Shown piece after piece: positions 27,112-37,874 of a DNA stretch of 64,000 nucleotides. Within the stretch, counting starts at the first letter, position 1. Each line of letters opens with the position of its first letter. The notes beneath the pieces were generated by a model, which did no database searches, had not been told where the DNA came from, and worked only from the letters and a program-made list of their open reading frames with translations. Both the position numbers and the translations under genes were made by a program. The stretch is from Zhengitettix transpicula (Eukaryota; Arthropoda; Insecta; Orthoptera; Tetrigidae), in contig CM073595.1 of the NCBI GenBank assembly GCA_037074705.1, forward strand, positions 72,216,139 through 72,280,138. The letters run 5' to 3'.

Positions 27112-27456
27112 TTATATAAACATTTGGGAAGTTTTTTAAAAATTGCATATTAATATTTTATATATATCTGCTTTGAGGCTGAAGGTCCATATAAAGTTTC
27201 CAGTGGTAAATAAAGAGTATTGCTTCTGAAATATTAAGGTATTAATTAATATGATTGCAAAAAAATTACGATACTTACTTTTTATAAATTATCTAAAAAT
27301 TTAGGAGAAAACATCTCTTAATGACTTATTATGTAATTTTTGGGGCTTTCGTAAGCTCTGATATAATTGCGGAGGGAGGAGGAGCCTACGAAAATTATTT
27401 GAAGTCTATAAATTAAATTTGAAAGAAAAATGTTGAATAACATTTTACATAATTCA

Positions 27457-27525
27457 ATTTTTTATCATCATAAAAATTTAATTTAACGGCACAGCAACGT
27501 TTCTGGATGTATTTGTGCCTGACTG
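27457..27525 (-). repeat. Relative of the 53.7 kb hammerhead-bearing repeat
   Basis: Minus strand reads ACAAATACATCCAGAAACG TTGCTGTG then GTTAAATTAAATTTTTATGA, aligning with 53632-53700. The GAAAC box is exact but CTGAAGA is degraded to a CAGTCAGG-like sequence, so the core is no longer complete. Confidence 0.5.
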
Positions 27526-28228
27526 AAAGATTTGTCCTTGTTATAAACGTTCCCTGGGTGGATATTGAGAAATCTGTTTCGGACAAATTCCGCTACCTGC
27601 AAAATGCCTAAGAAATGAGTAACTTCTAAATTACCAATGATTGTTAAAAGAGATTATTTATTTGTAAGCAATTGAGTGTTTAATTTGCTGAGTTGAGACT
27701 CTAAAAGCTCGAACACAAATAGCCTGAAGGGGAAAACTTAATTAGATCTCAACGTTGTAAAAAGTATTTGTTCTTCTACGATCCATCATTTACGACATGA
27801 TTATCACAAATTACTCTGACCTTTGTTCATTAAGACTATTTTCACTGTGTTTTAGCATAAATATATGTTTTAAGCAGGATTTATTCTTCTTAATCTCGAA
27901 CCTAAGCCGCAATGAATTTGTTTAACAACGTTGTGTCCCTGAACATCTTAAGCACATTCATCTGTTACATATTCCGGTTTTATTACGGAAACTCAGTTTT
28001 GATTACGTTGAAATTGTATTTTAACTACACGAACCTTTGATATTTGCTCAGTAAAGTGTTTGCCTTCATTAAATTTGTTTGTTTATACTTAATAAGCACA
28101 TTTTACTTGAGTCATCCTGTGTTCCCTTAATTTAATGTCCCAAAATTACCAGTTTGAGAAAATAAGCGCATTCATAGTAATAGGCTGCTACTAGCACTTA
28201 AATTATCCTCTTCCCTCATTTTCGCGTA

Positions 28229-28304
28229 GTCAGACTCCTGTCATCATCCTTCACACAGGTAGGAGAAATTACAATAACAAATCAAAGGCTCGTTTCCCAG
28301 TCTA
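28229..28304 (+). repeat. Left arm of a 76-bp inverted repeat
   Basis: Reverse complement matches 30296-30371 at 70 of 76 positions by hand count with no gaps. The arms enclose about 2 kb that includes the 28999-29520 LINE fragment. They may be the ends of one transposon or two opposite copies of a short repeat. Confidence 0.85.
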
Positions 28305-28998
28305 TGATGATATTTTTATTTAATCATAAAATTAAAAAAATATACGAAACTAACAAGGATGCTGACAAATTAAATATCTGTCCAAAGCTTAATTCCAATA
28401 TATATTAGTGTTTGATTATTCTGTGGAGTTATTTAGAAAATTGAGAGAGGTAGATGGTGTTATAATTGTCTACATTTCATTAAGAAGCTGAATAGTCTAC
28501 AGACAAAGGATCTGGCTACTCACCCAAAGCGTGCAACGCAAATTAAAATAAGATTTGTTTTTCCCGGTAGGTATTATTAATAATATTCTCTATTTTTTTA
28601 TATAGTACTTGCATACCGGTGGTCCTCTTTTCGAAATATTTATGGGTTTGCTGCATATTGCTAGCAGGATAGAGAATAAATATATCTAAAAAAATAACTT
28701 AAGAAAACCATTGTATTGCGATGTCTAGAGCCGCAATGAGAAATTTTATTCCATAAAATCAAAAGCTCCAAATTTTACGATTATGATATTTATTATATAG
28801 TTTTCTTTTACATTTACATCATTGGGCCTATAATTACCGCTGATACCGATACAATCTGCCACATCTTCAAATGATCACATTTAAATGAATTTGTTAGGAA
28901 CGAAAGTAGATTTGGATTTATTATTTATTCTTTAATTCTACAAGATTATAGTCGTAAAATAGTAGCATAGCTTGATAGGATACCAGGCAACTAGTGTA

Positions 28999-29520
28999 TT
29001 ATAGAGGATCTAATCTGTCTACGAATTCTTTCAGCCAGTAATATGCTCCATTCATTAACAAAGATTTACAACTCTTTATAAATAAATTTTGTATACTTGC
29101 AGTTTTTATTTCGTCCGGAAGACTGTTTGTTTTGATGCCGGAATAACGTATGCTTGATTCAAAAAGGCTTAGGCGATGTTTTTCAATGCGGAGTTGAGAT
29201 CGATTTCTAATGTTGTAGAAATGATTTTCTCTGATTAGTGCATATAAATTGATGTTTCTCCAGACAAACTTTAAAATTTCTAGAATATACCAACGAGGCA
29301 ATGTTAAAATCCCAAGATTCCTAACCAAAGGTTTGCAACTGGCATTACAATCCGCACTAGATATGATTCGTACGGCCCTCTTTTGAAGTATAAAAATTTG
29401 AAACACGTGATGTGTTCGACCCCAGTCACCAAATGACCCTACAGAACATTGCCAGAAAGGTTTATTGCGGTATCCATGACATACCACATTGGTTTCTCCG
29501 TTACAGTCACTACCAACCAA
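28999..29520 (-). pseudogene. C-terminal fragment of a non-LTR retrotransposon reverse transcriptase
   Basis: An open frame of 173 codons reads, after about 30 residues, FGDWGRTHHVFQIFILQKRAVRII, then LGILTLPRWYILEILKFV and a charged tail ending KEFVDRLDPL. This is the post-catalytic thumb/C-terminal layout of many CR1-like LINEs (WG, then LQK-AVRII, then LGIL). The catalytic palm is absent, so it is 5'-truncated or decayed. The frame runs to its natural-looking stop and is followed on the minus strand by AT-rich sequence with AATAAA-like motifs near 28920-28940, plausible as a 3' UTR. The clade call is by pattern only. It lies inside a 76-bp inverted repeat pair (28229-30371). Confidence 0.8.
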
Positions 29521-29859
29521 AACGTTTCGTCGTATAAGTAGAATACTTGTTTATTTGACTCTGCCGTACAACATAAATGTTGCCCAGTCGTACATATTGG
29601 TCATGCAACATACGTAATATATTTACATCAATAAAAATGAACCTTCCTCCAGGATTAATTCCGGCTGTGCAGCTCTGTGTGCCTATTGAAGACAGTAATT
29701 GCATTTACGATTAAACAGGTTCCATTTCCACGATGTTTAAAGGATTGCAACTGGTTTCGTCTGCCCTCCACATCCCTCGAGCTTTTAGAATCGCTTGGCA
29801 GACTAGATTTAACTCGTTTGAAAAGAACGTCCTGCGTTTTCTGGTTGTAGGGGTGTGTC

Positions 29860-29873
29860 GGGGGGGGGGGGGG
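29860..29873. repeat. Poly(G) run of 14
   Basis: Uninterrupted G14, unusual in this AT-rich window and prone to length error in sequencing. Confidence 0.95.
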
Positions 29874-30295
29874 TTGTATTATAACCGGCTGCTGAGTCGG
29901 GGTCCGCATAACTTGGATGAAGGCAGTTAATTTGCACAGATCTTTCCTTCAACTTTATCTACATGTTCTTTTTCCTGATATAATTCTCTATGAGTAGGAT
30001 CCTGTTTGAGGACATTGAAGTTTTGTTTGCGCGGGAACCTTTGAACGGAAGACGGAATCTCTCTGTCCAGAACTGAGAAGTATACGTTAGTTTGGCGACA
30101 CAACGAGAAAATCCTAATAGGTAAATTGGAAGTTTGTATTTCTGTTTATTACTAAGAAATTCTTACCTCTTACATTATTATCCCTTAATTAAGCTTTCGA
30201 CGGAAATTTAATGTGTCAGAATCATTATTACTTTCGGATTATTACTGGGAGCGTGTGAAATTTTTTAATTTGATGGTTAAATTGAAACAACATTG

Positions 30296-30371
30296 TAGAC
30301 TGGGAAATGAACCTCTGATTTGTTATTGTAACCTCTCATACCTGTGTGAAGGATGATGACAGGAGTCTGAC
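30296..30371 (-). repeat. Right arm of a 76-bp inverted repeat
   Basis: Inverted partner of 28229-28304 (six mismatches in 76). Sequence similarity stops abruptly on both sides, which favours a defined repeat unit. Confidence 0.85.
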
Positions 30372-30430
30372 CATAGGAAATAGTTTTCTGTGTTCATGAC
30401 CCATTCACATAAACAAAAAGTAATCTTCAT

Positions 30431-30655
30431 TTTTCATTTTGAGTGGACACAAATCACAGTTAACTTTTCCATACTACGTTATCGTTTTTCAGAAGTTTTA
30501 TTGATATATTGATTGAGAGTTGTTCTTCTATTCTTCGATTATTTCTTTCTTTTACTAGTTACCGAATCGATAACTGTAGCGCGAAAGATTAGTAAATATT
30601 ATATATATGTTTTATTCCTTTATTTGAGATATTAGCGAGGGTGTTGAGAACTTGA
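30431..30655 (+). repeat. Dispersed repeat R3, copy 2
   Basis: Same-orientation relative of 26509-26720, with scattered substitutions and an AT-rich insertion near 30595-30625. It starts about 60 bp after the right arm of the 28229/30371 inverted repeat. Function unknown. Confidence 0.75.
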
Positions 30656-32122
30656 AAAATTGGAACTTGTTTGCCAACGGCAAACTCCCTGGAGTTCTGA
30701 ACATAAGCACGAAGCAGACGCACATGTGGATCCATCGGAGGTGTGGTTCCGTGCCTGCTAAGTGTGGACGAGACATTTTCTGAAATTTAATTTTTTTTCA
30801 GACACGTGATTGTCTGGGCCAATGATATTTCGTGGTCCAGGATGGTTGACCAAGAAGGCTGATAAAATCCAGACTTCTCACACAACCGTGATGCTGTGAC
30901 GATCATTCATCGACGTGTAGTCATCGGGCGCTTTGAGTCGACTTGTTGACAGATATGACTCAGTTTTGTTATTGTGATTTTCCGTAGGGGTTTGGAATTT
31001 TACAAGGGAGAAAACTGTAAAAGTCCCGTATTAAGAAATAAATTATTCACGAGTTAAGTATTTAAACGGTGAATGTGGTGATAGGAACACGCGCCGAGCA
31101 CCTCGGTGGCACTGCTCCTCAGATAAGGAAGCCAGACACTAAATTAATTACTACATGGAATTCTGCAGCCACGTAATTGCTCACTCGGACGACGCTGCCG
31201 TAATGACTGACAACCCGGCTACCAAGCCTCACTTCTCCGTATTACAAAGTAAAATTAAACATCTACCTCCAAATTAATAAGCAGTAGTCTGTAGCTCACT
31301 TTACCTCAAGATAAGACAGTCGGCCCTACCAAATTAATGGAAATCTCAGGCTTGACAAAGTTCTCTCCTCTTCCCCTACACTCCTCAACAAAACACACAC
31401 AAGAACATTAAATACCCGTCCATTTAAAACACTAACATTTTGCAGCGTCAAGGTATACAATGAAAGAGTATAGCTTGTGTACCTAGTAAATCCGTGCTTT
31501 ATCAAAGTCTTTGTTAAAGACACTCCGACTTGTTCCATGGAATCGGAGGTCCTTGTAGCTTGCTTGACCCCGCGGTTCCTACCTGAGAATATTTCTTTCC
31601 AGTCAAAAATTGAAATTAAATTCTCTTCACTTCATTCCTCCTTGTTTTTGTTGGAGATAATTCCGCCACGAGACCTACAACAGAATCCAGGGTATTGTTG
31701 AACTCGAAAGGAAACCGATAATTCTACTTCACTGAGATGATTAACCTATTTTATCTGGTTGATATTATTAACAGTAGATAACTTTTTGGATTCAATTTCA
31801 CTTTGCTCTGGGTCTTCTATCAATTAATTACATAAAAATTCATCAGTAAACCTGCAATGATCCAAATAAGAGGAAAATAGCTTACTTTGGACACTTTCAC
31901 TTTACTAAGGTAGGTCTATAACGTTCGGTATAATTCATTTTTGAATAGAGAACTTTTATCGTGCGTTTGGAAATGTTTGTTAGATAAATGTTTCTTTGTG
32001 TAAAAATTATAAGTAAAGAAATTTTTTATATTTCCTATTGAATTTATTTAACAAAATTAATCACATGCCATATTTTAATGATACGCCTCACAAGTTGAAA
32101 TATCCTGTGCCTAGTACAAAAT
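30656..32122. other. Noncoding stretch between repeats
   Basis: Nothing recognised. The moderate-GC part 30660-30960 has no open frame of note. Confidence 0.55.
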
Positions 32123-32499
32123 ACCGATGCACATTTTCCCGACAACGATATCACGATTGACGTTTTTCCGACAGGTCATTTTCCTGAAAGGTGAGTTTTT
32201 ACGAAATAAAGCATAATATTAATATTGTAGAAAACATAATTTGTTACTTACAATACTATACATTATTATTATTGAAAATTAAGCTAGTTATTAATGCGTG
32301 GAGCTAATTTCAAATAAAGAATGCAGTATTACTGTATCGCAAATTTAGCGACGAAACGTAGAATAATTTTCTATAAATAAATCTATTTTTTCTGACTTAA
32401 AATATTAATATGCTTTACTTAGTAAACCGCACATTTCGGGAAAATGACCTGTCGGGTGAAGTCAATCGGGATATTGTTGTCGGGAAAACGTGCATCGGG
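32123..32499. mobile_element. MITE-like element with about 100-bp terminal inverted repeats
   Basis: Left arm 32123-32227 and right arm 32399-32499 are inverted copies (GATGCAC-TTTTCCCGACAA, GACAGGTCATTTTCC, TAAAGCAT-ATTAATATT). They enclose about 170 bp of AT-rich DNA with no ORF. The outer parts carry a CGGG core at near-regular spacing: 32437, 32453, 32467, 32481, 32496 and 32511. The left arm has the complementary, more decayed series. Long subterminal arrays of this kind usually bind a transposase. No target duplication was recognised and the superfamily is unknown. Confidence 0.78.
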
Positions 32500-34034
32500 C
32501 AAGTGTGTGTCGGGCAAACGACCGGATCCCAAGTATCATAACACACAAGATTGCAGAGTTTGCTACTCCTATCGGGATCAAGCATAGTATGAGGCAACGG
32601 AAACGACGTGGATGTTCCCAGATTTATAGTTAAAAAATAATGTTCGGACTGGTAGACGACGGTAATAAAATAGAATGTGTAGATCTGGGAAACTATAAGG
32701 AAAACATAAAATAAGACATAAGGTGTTATAAATAACTAGTAGGCAAGGCTAAAGTAAGGAACACGCGTTGCTACAAAAGTGCCGGAATCGAATAATGATT
32801 TGTTCATTTACATCCTAATTTCTGCTACCGAAAAGTGTCTATTGTATTTTAAGAGCTTTGTCGTCACTTTTGAATCAATTTATTCAGGTGCAAGTACTGA
32901 ACAATAAATGAAAACTGAATAATGTAACAGTTGTGGGATTGAGGGAGGGTGACGGCTGAGAAAGAGAACGTTAGGTGTAAGAAAGCACTTGAATTTCGTG
33001 AATTGAAGTCTTTGATACGAGCCCCCTGGAGGTGTGTAATTCACGCCCAGGGACTAGGGGAGGCCAAATTAGTAATATTGTGTGGTGGCAGATGGTGGCA
33101 GCCCCCACAGACCTCACCTGCCCGCCCCTGGTCACCAGCTTGCCTCTTCCTTCTTTCTTCCCCCGTCAAATAAAGCTACTTCAGAGGGATTTTTCACGAA
33201 ACTGGCAAATATTTTTGCTCAATTCCAAGTTGTAGCTGAATTGGTAGCACAGTATTTAATTCTCAGAAAACGCTCGTAAAATATGCAGAAAATGCTGGAA
33301 CACACTGTGTTTCGCCGCTTCAATTCATCGTCTCGGTAACCACTCACCTCATTAATCTGTCCAATCCCAGCGGTGCTGCTGGACCGGAAATTTCGTTATA
33401 AGCCCCGTAGTCAAGCTGTTCTCACCGACCACAACCTACTAATTTGTCCCCAGGAGAACTATGACGCGTCGTGGTTACTTTTGCCAGCTGGGCAATTACC
33501 TTAACGAGAACCTGACCTGTCGCTTCGAAGGAATACTTTATTCTTGTTTTACTCTTTTGAGGTTAGGAGCTAGTTAAACGCCCAATGGAAAGAGACCGTA
33601 AGTTATTGATTTATTCGTCTTTTAATTTTTGTTTCAATGCAGCACGAAAATGCAATTTGAATGTTAAGGAAACCGGTTAATTAACAATGTCAGAAAGGCG
33701 CCAAACCGCCTAGAAAATCTGAACATGATTGCTATAGTTTCAATTTTGATCGTCAATCTTGGAACAGGGTTTTGTTTTAAGACTTCAAGGCTTGCGTAAC
33801 AAAGAACCAAAGACATTGGTACTCTGACCCACTATGACTTTGCGTTTCATAGTTTGAATTTCGCCAGCGTCATACATTTTGAAATAAAGAGTGTGTCTCA
33901 AGAGATTACAATATGAAAAACAAGTGTGGTGTTATAACAATTCAACTTTTCGATACGTAACTTTAAATAAAGTTGGATAATAAAATTATAATTATATCAA
34001 ATTGTTAAATTATAGTGTTGTTATTTCGATAATA
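32500..34034. other. Noncoding; GC-richer blocks at 33000-33180 and 33300-33560
   Basis: A tRNA A-box-like TAGCTGAATTGGTAGC lies at 33234-33249 but no B box follows. No gene seen. This is the pre-insertion locus of the LINE. Confidence 0.45.
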
Positions 34035-34044
34035 GGGTAGCTTG
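34035..34044. repeat. Target-site duplication, left copy
   Basis: GGGTAGCTTG immediately precedes the truncated 5' edge of the LINE and is repeated exactly at 36882-36891 after the poly(A) tail. Confidence 0.93.
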
Positions 34045-34045
34045 C

Positions 34046-36583
34046 AGAGCCGACCATCCCAGCTCCTCCAGAAAAGGCGGTTCTGCAATACTAATAAAAA
34101 GCTCTATAAACCACAACCAACTGCCTTCCATATCCCTTCCAGATCTACAACTAACTCAAATAACACTCAATACAACCAATAACATCCACATTAACATCTC
34201 CTCATTCTACTCTGCTCCAGCCAATCAAATCACATCTGACACCTGGAAAAGGCTACTCTCCTCCTGCGTCTCTCCCTACATAATAGGAGGAGATTACAAC
34301 GCTAAACACCCGAACTTCGGATCCAGAAATTCCAATACAAGAGGTAAAGACCTCAACTACATCCTATCCAAACTCCATATCCAAATAATACATCCAACCG
34401 AACCAACTTACTACCCAGACAGCCTCAAATCACCAGACATACTAGACTTCTTCATCTGCCACAAAACCACTCAATACCTTTCCAACCCACAAATACTCCA
34501 TGAACTCAGTTCCGATCACCTACCAGTCATAGCACAGCTAAATCTATCCCTTCCTCCCAATACCACCAATCACAGACCCAATAACACATTCACTAACTGG
34601 ATCCACTTCTCTCAAATAATACAAAAACTAACAATCCTTAATATCCCACTGAAGACGCCCTCAGACATAGACCTAGCCCTAAATAATTTAGAATCTATCA
34701 TCCTCACCTCTGCCGCTATAGCCTCCCACCAAAAACCACCAAAACTCCACCCAAAAAACCCACACCAAAACCAAATTGAAAACCTACTCCAAGAGAAAAA
34801 AGCTTTGCGAAAACAATGGTACTACACCAAAAATCCCACAGTCAAACGCCAATACAATGACGTCACCAGACAACTACAAAAACTACTAAAAGACACCAGC
34901 GACTCCAAACATTACAACTACCTTCAACAACTCAACGCAGCTGACAAATCACTATGGCAAAAAACTAAATATCTGACCAAAAAGAAAACTGACATTCCCC
35001 CACTTAAAAAAGACAACCAATGGCACACCACCCCCTCACAAAAAGCGAACATATTCGCCCAAATTTTGACCAACCAATTTTCCCCAAACTCCTCCTTTTA
35101 CACCAATCACAATCACACCATAGCAACAAAACTCCAGCAGCCCCTACAACTATCACCCCTCCCTAAACTTTTCACCCCTTCCCAAATCAAAACCGCAATA
35201 AAAAAACTAAAAAACAAAGCCTTCCCAGGACATGACCACATCACCAATTGCCATCTAAAACATCTCCCCAAAAAAACAATAATCCTAATCACCTATATCT
35301 TCAACGCCATCCTCAGAACCACCTACTACCCAACCAAATGGAAACATGCTACCATAATCATGTTACCAAAACCCAACAAACCAAAATCCCACCCTGAAAA
35401 TTACCGACCAATAAGTCTCCTTCCTACAATCTCCAAACTATTTGAAAAATTACTTCTCCCTCATCTAATCAACCAACTCTCCTTCCTAGTTCCTGACACA
35501 CAATACGGTTTTCGTCCAAAACATTCCTGCTGCCATCAATTATACTCCCTCTCCAACCTCATAAACAACTCCTTCGAACAACGTAAATCCTGTATCACCA
35601 CTTTTATTGACATAGAAAAAGCGTTCGACAAAATTCATCATCCTTCCCTTCTCTCAAAAATCAAAGATTACTTAAATGACACCCATTACAGAATACTCCT
35701 CAACTACCTCTCCAACAGAACCTTCTCCATCAAAATAAATAACCACATCTCTCAACCCCACCCCATCGCTGCAGGAGTCCCCCAAGGAAGCGTCATTGCC
35801 CCCTTCCTATACAACATCTTCTCCCATGATATTCCACAACATCCCGCCACAAGCACAATCTTTTTCGCAGACGACATCGCCATCTCCTACCAAACCTCTT
35901 CTCTCACCTCCAATATCCAACCTCTTCAGTCAGCGCTCAACCACCTAGAACACTGGTCCAAACAATGGCGAATCAGCATAAATCCCACCAAATCAGTAAC
36001 CGTCCCATTCACACTATCCAAAAATCCTCCTCCGCACATCCCCCTCTATCTAAACAACGCCGAAATACCCACAAAAACAGAAACCACCTACCTAGGACTC
36101 CTCTTCGATTCAAAACTCTCTTGGAAACCCCACATTAAACACCTCCTCTCTAAAATTAACCTTAAATTCAGAACTTTATATCCTCTCCTAAACAGAAAAT
36201 CCCCACTCGCCCTCAACACAAAACGCCTAGTATATCTCTCCATAATTCAACCCACCTGGTCCTACGCCTCATCCATATGGGGAGCAACAGCCAAAACCCA
36301 TTCAGCCAAAATCCAAACCAAACAAAACATAATCCTTCGCACCATCACTAACTCTCCCTGGTACCTCAGAAACTCCATCATCCACCACAACATTAAACTT
36401 CCCCAAGTCAACTCAATAATCACCAAATCCGTAAACTCATTAATCAAAAGCACCTTCAATCATCCCAACACCACGATCCAGCAATTCCATTGCAACCCTC
36501 CCCCACCCCCACGCGCACGTCGCCTCAAGAGAAAACGCCCTATCGACCTCATCCTTCCCCCAGAACACTCTGGCACCTCCTAA
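34046..36583 (+). CDS. 5'-truncated Jockey-type LINE ORF2: endonuclease C-terminal part plus reverse transcriptase
   Basis: The frame is open without a stop for about 845 codons, from the first base pairs of the insertion to a TAG-free end at TAA. There is no convincing ATG start: the frame simply enters from the truncated 5' edge, and the region around 34805 begins with TTG. Motifs in order are: GGSAILIKSS (34076 on), typical of the Jockey endonuclease; GGDYNAKH at 34286-34309; SSDHLPV at 34508-34528, the terminal catalytic SDH of apurinic-like endonucleases; reverse transcriptase motif A FIDIEKAFD near 35600-35630; motif B GVPQGS at 35774-35791; and the catalytic FADD at 35864-35875. The C-terminal zone has NSPWYLRN and a basic, proline-rich tail. 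Such proteins nick target DNA and prime reverse transcription on it. ORF1 and the N-terminal endonuclease are missing, so this copy could not move by itself. Assignment to the Jockey superfamily is from motif recognition. Confidence 0.93.
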   Translation, partial: RADHPSSSRKGGSAILIKSSINHNQLPSISLPDLQLTQITLNTTNNIHINISSFYSAPANQITSDTWKRLLSSCVSPYIIGGDYNAKHPNFGSRNSNTRGKDLNYILSKLHIQIIHPTEPTYYPDSLKSPDILDFFICHKTTQYLSNPQILHELSSDHLPVIAQLNLSLPPNTTNHRPNNTFTNWIHFSQIIQKLTILNIPLKTPSDIDLALNNLESIILTSAAIASHQKPPKLHPKNPHQNQIENLLQEKKALRKQWYYTKNPTVKRQYNDVTRQLQKLLKDTSDSKHYNYLQQLNAADKSLWQKTKYLTKKKTDIPPLKKDNQWHTTPSQKANIFAQILTNQFSPNSSFYTNHNHTIATKLQQPLQLSPLPKLFTPSQIKTAIKKLKNKAFPGHDHITNCHLKHLPKKTIILITYIFNAILRTTYYPTKWKHATIIMLPKPNKPKSHPENYRPISLLPTISKLFEKLLLPHLINQLSFLVPDTQYGFRPKHSCCHQLYSLSNLINNSFEQRKSCITTFIDIEKAFDKIHHPSLLSKIKDYLNDTHYRILLNYLSNRTFSIKINNHISQPHPIAAGVPQGSVIAPFLYNIFSHDIPQHPATSTIFFADDIAISYQTSSLTSNIQPLQSALNHLEHWSKQWRISINPTKSVTVPFTLSKNPPPHIPLYLNNAEIPTKTETTYLGLLFDSKLSWKPHIKHLLSKINLKFRTLYPLLNRKSPLALNTKRLVYLSIIQPTWSYASSIWGATAKTHSAKIQTKQNIILRTITNSPWYLRNSIIHHNIKLPQVNSIITKSVNSLIKSTFNHPNTTIQQFHCNPPPPPRARRLKRKRPIDLILPPEHSGTS

Positions 36584-36881
36584 CCCACCCCATCCTCATA
36601 CCCGCAGACCCCACCCACCAATTCAATCCATCCCATCATATTGAACAACACCAGCGATCCCTCATAACTCAACAAAGTATGCCCCTCAGACACCCAAAGT
36701 AAAATACAAAAAAAAAAAAATTTGCAAAATTATGTTAATTGCTGAATTAACTTAAGTGCCAAGTTTCCATGTTAATTATGTACATAATTTTAATTGTATA
36801 TACTATAATATTTTATGTAACAACAAATAATCGTAAGATAAAAGTTTTGTCTAATAAATAAAATAAAAAAAAAAAAAAAAA
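36584..36881 (+). other. 3' UTR and poly(A) tail of the LINE
   Basis: Non-coding tail after the stop codon. The first part is C/A-rich like the ORF. After an A run at 36708-36720 it becomes AT-rich, then ends with AATAAATAAAATA and a long A run. The internal A run could be a templated stretch or an older tail; I cannot tell which. Confidence 0.8.
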
Positions 36882-36891
36882 GGGTAGCTTG
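36882..36891. repeat. Target-site duplication, right copy
   Basis: Exact copy of the 10 bases at 34035-34044, directly after the A-rich tail. Removing the insertion would restore a continuous AATAGGGTAGCTTGTTTTAA site. Confidence 0.93.
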
Positions 36892-37874
36892 TTTTAATAT
36901 AAATATTTACTAAAATTATTGAAAGCCACAAATTTTCCAAAGTATGCCAGTATGTCTCGGAACAATGCTAACAATGTAGGAAAGATGAACTGTGAAGAGG
37001 TAGGTATGCAGATATCCTTTGTATGTGGTAGGATATAATAGGAACGGCGATATTCGATATTCTTTAGGTTCGTAGCACAATCTGGCAAATATAAATTCAA
37101 GCCTGGCATTTATTGGCTTCTAAGTGACAACAACCTCATTCCAAAAGTTTGCTATTCGTATTGCCTACTCCTACAAGTTTCTTTTCGGCGTGCAACTTCT
37201 GGCTCTTCTACGACAGTAAAGATGGTTTTGGTATTCGGTAAGCGTGTTACACTCTAAATATTCAGTTGCAGTATATTAAAGCGTAGACGTTGGTACTTGA
37301 ATACCAGCAAAATCGGAATCTTTGCTGAGCAACGTTTGTATCAAAACATTGTGTGTATACGACTGGCGAAAGTGACGATAAATTAGTGCATTGTCCTTTT
37401 TCATGTGAATTGAGCTGGACTATTTGAAGAAACGCGTGTCTAACTATCGCTCTTCCATGAGAGAGCAGCCACTAATAGAAGAAGTTTGCCGGTTCGGAAG
37501 AGAAGCAGGCCGCAGAGTTGTTGTGTGTAATTAAATCAGCCTTGCTTTATGCCGCCGAGTTTAAACTATCGGTTACAGGCCTTAGCGTAATTATCCAGGC
37601 CGCCATAAAAAAAACCGACCACAAGGCCTTTTATCAGACTTTGATGCATTGTCGGCCCGAGGTCAATTATGGATACCCGTTGCTTTCCTGGAATGCTCCG
37701 CGGATTGATATCTCTCATTTATTTTAATGTAATATACACAAGGCTCACATAGCCCGAGGGTTCGGCCATCCATGTTTGGAATACGTTGAAGGAGAACTGC
37801 ACTGCGGCCGAGCATCAACAAGCTCAAATATCATTTCAGTTTACGAAGGCGCTGAACTGTTGCTCGTTCCGGAA
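36892..37874. other. Noncoding; GC-richer block 37480-37730
   Basis: The block has GCCGCCATAAAA, GGCCTTTTATCA and CAATTATGG motifs that resemble Hox/Cdx-type sites. No coding domain is recognised. Confidence 0.35.

Larger units (their letters stand above)
34045..36881 (+). mobile_element. Young 5'-truncated non-LTR retrotransposon insertion (Jockey-type)
   Basis: The insertion is bounded by a perfect 10-bp target-site duplication, GGGTAGCTTG, at 34035-34044 and 36882-36891. It ends in a run of A (36865-36881) directly before the right duplication. The roughly 300-bp 3' UTR after the stop contains an internal A run (36708-36720) and a polyadenylation signal AATAAA (36853-36858). The 5' truncation inside the endonuclease is the usual result of incomplete target-primed reverse transcription. 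The intact frame and perfect duplication indicate a recent insertion. The sense strand is markedly poor in G and rich in A and C, unlike flanking DNA. Confidence 0.95.

Noticed and set aside
33234..33280. tRNA gene suggested by a good A box
   Set aside because: No B box or acceptor pairing downstream.
34805..34807. TTG as the start of the LINE protein
   Set aside because: The frame is open upstream to the truncation edge and includes endonuclease motifs, so the TTG is only an ORF-caller artefact.
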